This document shows positions 62,071-64,000 of a stretch of 64,000 bases of DNA, piece by piece. The stretch is taken from NCBI RefSeq assembly GCF_045310675.1, contig NZ_JBJHZZ010000005.1:141468-205467 (forward strand). The letters run 5' to 3'. Each line of letters begins with the position of its first letter. The stretch's first letter is position 1. Under the pieces are notes generated by a model. The model searched no databases, had not been told where the DNA came from, and saw only the letters and a list, made by a program, of their open reading frames with translations. Both the position numbers and the translations under genes were made by a program. This stretch comes from Clostridium_AT stratigraminis (GTDB lineage: Bacteria; Bacillota; Clostridia; Clostridiales; Clostridiaceae).

Positions 62071-63484
62071 GATTTTAGATAAAATTTCAAATATAAGGGT
62101 TATGAATATACTATTAGATAAAATTTTAAGTCCGAAAGATAAAAATAAGCGATTGTATGTAATACTGCTGATAATCTATAAATTTTTTCTGGAAAGCTTA
62201 TATACTATTAATTTATCAAAAATATATGGCTATCTTGGCGTTTCGCTTGATTTTAATATTTATAAAATGTTCATTTCCTGGGTCAGCTTCTTTATATTAG
62301 TAGTGGTAATTTTAAAATTTGAAAAAGAGACTTTTTGGTTTATAGTTTTCCAATTATTATCTTTATTTGTTATTATTCCGTCTTTTTCTTTATTTGCCCT
62401 TAAGAATGAGCCAACTATCTATTTTATATATGATATATTATTTTGGCTAATTTTTATTTTATGTGCAATGTATGTTCCTAAAGTAATATTTAAGAAATCA
62501 TCTTCAAAGGGAGAAACTGAAAAGTTAATAAATATTAATAAAACTTTAATAAATATAATTTTAATTGTCTGCGCAGTAACCACTCTTACGGCTTCTTACT
62601 TATATGGGGGGCTAAGGATTTTAATTAGTTTTGCTGATATTTATAAATATAGATTAGCTTTAAGGAATATAAAAATGCCAATTTATTTTCAGTATATGCT
62701 TCCATTAATGGGCACGATATTACTGCCTATTTGTATACTTGAATATTTAAAGTCAAAAAAATATATTTTAGTTGCGGTTACATTATTTCTTGGGATGATG
62801 TTATTTTCAATAAATGGAATGAAAACATGGGTAGTTGTTTTTTTATTAGTATTTGGAGTTTGTTTTATTGTTAAAGGGAAATATAATAAATATTCTGTCA
62901 TAAATTCCATACTATTATTTCTTATAATTTGTTCAATTTTAGGATATTTAAGTTCCTTGTTGTTTAAAAATAATATTATATCTGGAATATTTTATAGAAC
63001 GACAATAGCTGCACCTGAAATAAATTATTATTATATTGATTATATTTTTAATAAGCAACCATTACTTTTAAGAGGTAGTATCTTAAGATATTTTTTTGTA
63101 TATCCATACTCTATGAAAGTTGAATTCTTAATCGGTGGGTTATATACTGGTCATTTCGATAATAATGCCAACAATGGATTATTAGGTGACGCTTATTTAA
63201 ATTTTAAATTTTTAGGAGTTATCTTATATCCGTTTTTATATACGCTCGTATTTGAAGGTTTACGAAATATTTTGCGTAAATATGATTATAAAACTAATTA
63301 TATTATAATTTTAATATTAATTTGGGGATGTTTAAATACTTCTTTTTTTACATGGTTACTAACAGGTGGTGTAATTTTAGTTTATTTTATATATTGGTTT
63401 AATATCATATTTTATGAAAAAAAGGTTGGTATTTTACTTTGGTTAAAAAAACATAAATTGACTTTCAATTATAAGCGTAAATGA
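62063..63484 (+). CDS. wzy: Polysaccharide repeat-unit polymerase (Wzy-like)
   Basis: 473 residues, ten or more membrane segments, and a large extracytoplasmic loop around residues 310-375, as in Wzy proteins. FRTTIAAPEINYYYIDYIF-like and GDAYLNFKFLGVILYP motifs recall the oligosaccharide repeat unit polymerase family. It links repeat units outside the membrane. Placed directly after the flippase, with translational overlap. Confidence 0.83.
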   Translation: MNKILDKISNIRVMNILLDKILSPKDKNKRLYVILLIIYKFFLESLYTINLSKIYGYLGVSLDFNIYKMFISWVSFFILVVVILKFEKETFWFIVFQLLSLFVIIPSFSLFALKNEPTIYFIYDILFWLIFILCAMYVPKVIFKKSSSKGETEKLININKTLINIILIVCAVTTLTASYLYGGLRILISFADIYKYRLALRNIKMPIYFQYMLPLMGTILLPICILEYLKSKKYILVAVTLFLGMMLFSINGMKTWVVVFLLVFGVCFIVKGKYNKYSVINSILLFLIICSILGYLSSLLFKNNIISGIFYRTTIAAPEINYYYIDYIFNKQPLLLRGSILRYFFVYPYSMKVEFLIGGLYTGHFDNNANNGLLGDAYLNFKFLGVILYPFLYTLVFEGLRNILRKYDYKTNYIIILILIWGCLNTSFFTWLLTGGVILVYFIYWFNIIFYEKKVGILLWLKKHKLTFNYKRK

Positions 63485-63597
63485 GTTAACGACTAGATAG
63501 TTTAAATTATCTTTACAAGTATGATAGTATAGTCGAAAAACAATATTAATAATTTCCTAGTTTTATCAATAACTAGTATTTATTTGTATAGCTGATT

Positions 63598-63867
63598 ATG
63601 GCGAAATTAATTACAGGCATAACAAAAAGGCTTTTTACAAACCCTTTTAAAAACCGTAGGATGGCGATTAAGCTAAAAGTAAGTATAATATTATGCTGCT
63701 ATATTTTTTAGACCTGGAAAAACATCTGTAAGATTTATTGGTTTTTCTGAAGCCCAAGCAGCTATAAAACAATTAAATACACCAAGAAATATTCTCACTA
63801 TTCTGCCCCAACACCTTTCGGTGGTAGAGTGGCTTTAAAAATCAATTTAGAAATTTCAATGCCTTAG
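63598..63867 (+). pseudogene. Unidentified gene remnant between wzy and the oxidoreductase
   Basis: No open frame covers this 425-bp gap. Short stretches read like coding sequence in different frames, for example RPGKTSVRFIGFSEAQAAIK and then YSHYSAPTPFGGRVALKINL, broken by stops and frame changes. This suggests a decayed gene, perhaps part of a mobile element, but I cannot identify its parent. Nothing else recognised from 63485 to 63909. Confidence 0.3.
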
Positions 63868-63909
63868 AAGTTTTCGAGAGTACTATTATAATACGTATGA
63901 GGTGATAAT

Positions 63910-64000
63910 ATGAGTAAGTTAAAATTTGCTATAATAGGATGTGGAAGAATTTCTTATAAACATGTTGAGGCGCTGGTACAGAATAAAGACGAAGCTGTTT
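63910..64000 (+). CDS. Gfo/Idh/MocA-family oxidoreductase, 3' end outside window
   Basis: The first 30 residues, SKLKFAIIGCGRISYKHVEA, show the NAD-binding Rossmann motif GCGRIS of Gfo/Idh/MocA proteins. GAGGTGATA precedes the ATG. In polysaccharide loci such genes often are UDP-GlcNAc(A) 3-dehydrogenases (WbpB/WlbA), so the locus probably continues with a further amino sugar pathway; the cut-off prevents a firm call. Confidence 0.7.
   Translation, partial: MSKLKFAIIGCGRISYKHVEALVQNKDEAV

Overview
The window looks like chromosomal DNA of a low-GC Gram-positive anaerobe of the Clostridium type. Support: strongly AT-rich sequence, GGAGG-type ribosome binding sites with frequent TTG starts, a dnaE-pfkA-pyk gene order familiar from clostridia, GlpP-type control of glycerol genes, and two large exported proteins with CWB2 (cell wall binding repeat 2) domains. 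No rRNA, tRNA, CRISPR array or intact insertion sequence was seen. No species is claimed.

Layout. 1-6171: an uncharacterised catabolic operon (5'-truncated hydantoinase/oxoprolinase-like protein, HExxH protein, FAD oxidoreductase, zinc alcohol dehydrogenase, FGGY kinase). 6391-7209: Nudix hydrolase and a zinc-ribbon/DUF2007 protein. 7382-13045 (minus): glycerol operon glpA-like / FAD-NAD oxidoreductase / DUF1667 / glpP / glpK, with a visible promoter and a leader terminator that fits GlpP antitermination. 13315-17324: spermidine/putrescine ABC transporter potA-potB-potCD, the last gene a permease-binding protein fusion, behind a promoter flanked by two perfect-arm palindromes. 17368-27188: mixed small genes (HAD phosphatases, DUF2127, a six-repeat PLL-type lectin, NhaC antiporter, VOC protein, TIM-barrel-like protein with its DeoR regulator, GNAT). 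27391-30812: rmlA-rmlD-rmlB-rmlC for dTDP-L-rhamnose. 31039-33323: lipoprotein, flavin-fold protein and Rrf2 regulator (divergent), and a 43-residue membrane miniprotein.

33564-38145 is the main surprise. The replicative DNA polymerase gene dnaE is cut into four in-frame exons by three group I introns of 329, 366 and 398 nt. All three are phase 0 and none carries an ORF. The second exon is only 33 nt. Intron 2 sits directly before the two catalytic aspartates. pfkA and pyk follow.

41529-63484 is a cell-surface region: an M4 metalloprotease with Ig-like and CWB2 domains, a 1218-residue repeat protein with CWB2 domains, an LCP (LytR-CpsA-Psr) ligase, then a Wzx/Wzy-type polysaccharide operon. 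The operon holds an initiating sugar transferase, a WbuB-like glycosyltransferase, capE-capF-capG for UDP-L-FucNAc, an amidotransferase/HisH/HisF trio expected to turn a 2-acetamido sugar into a 2-acetamidino sugar, an acetyltransferase, a second glycosyltransferase, flippase and polymerase. The most economical reading is a rhamnose- and FucNAm-containing wall polymer, attached by the LCP enzyme, that may also be what the CWB2 proteins bind. The window ends in the first codons of a Gfo/Idh/MocA oxidoreductase.

A family of small dispersed palindromes with core GGCAyGgGGACGTTTCTCGTGCC is scattered between genes.
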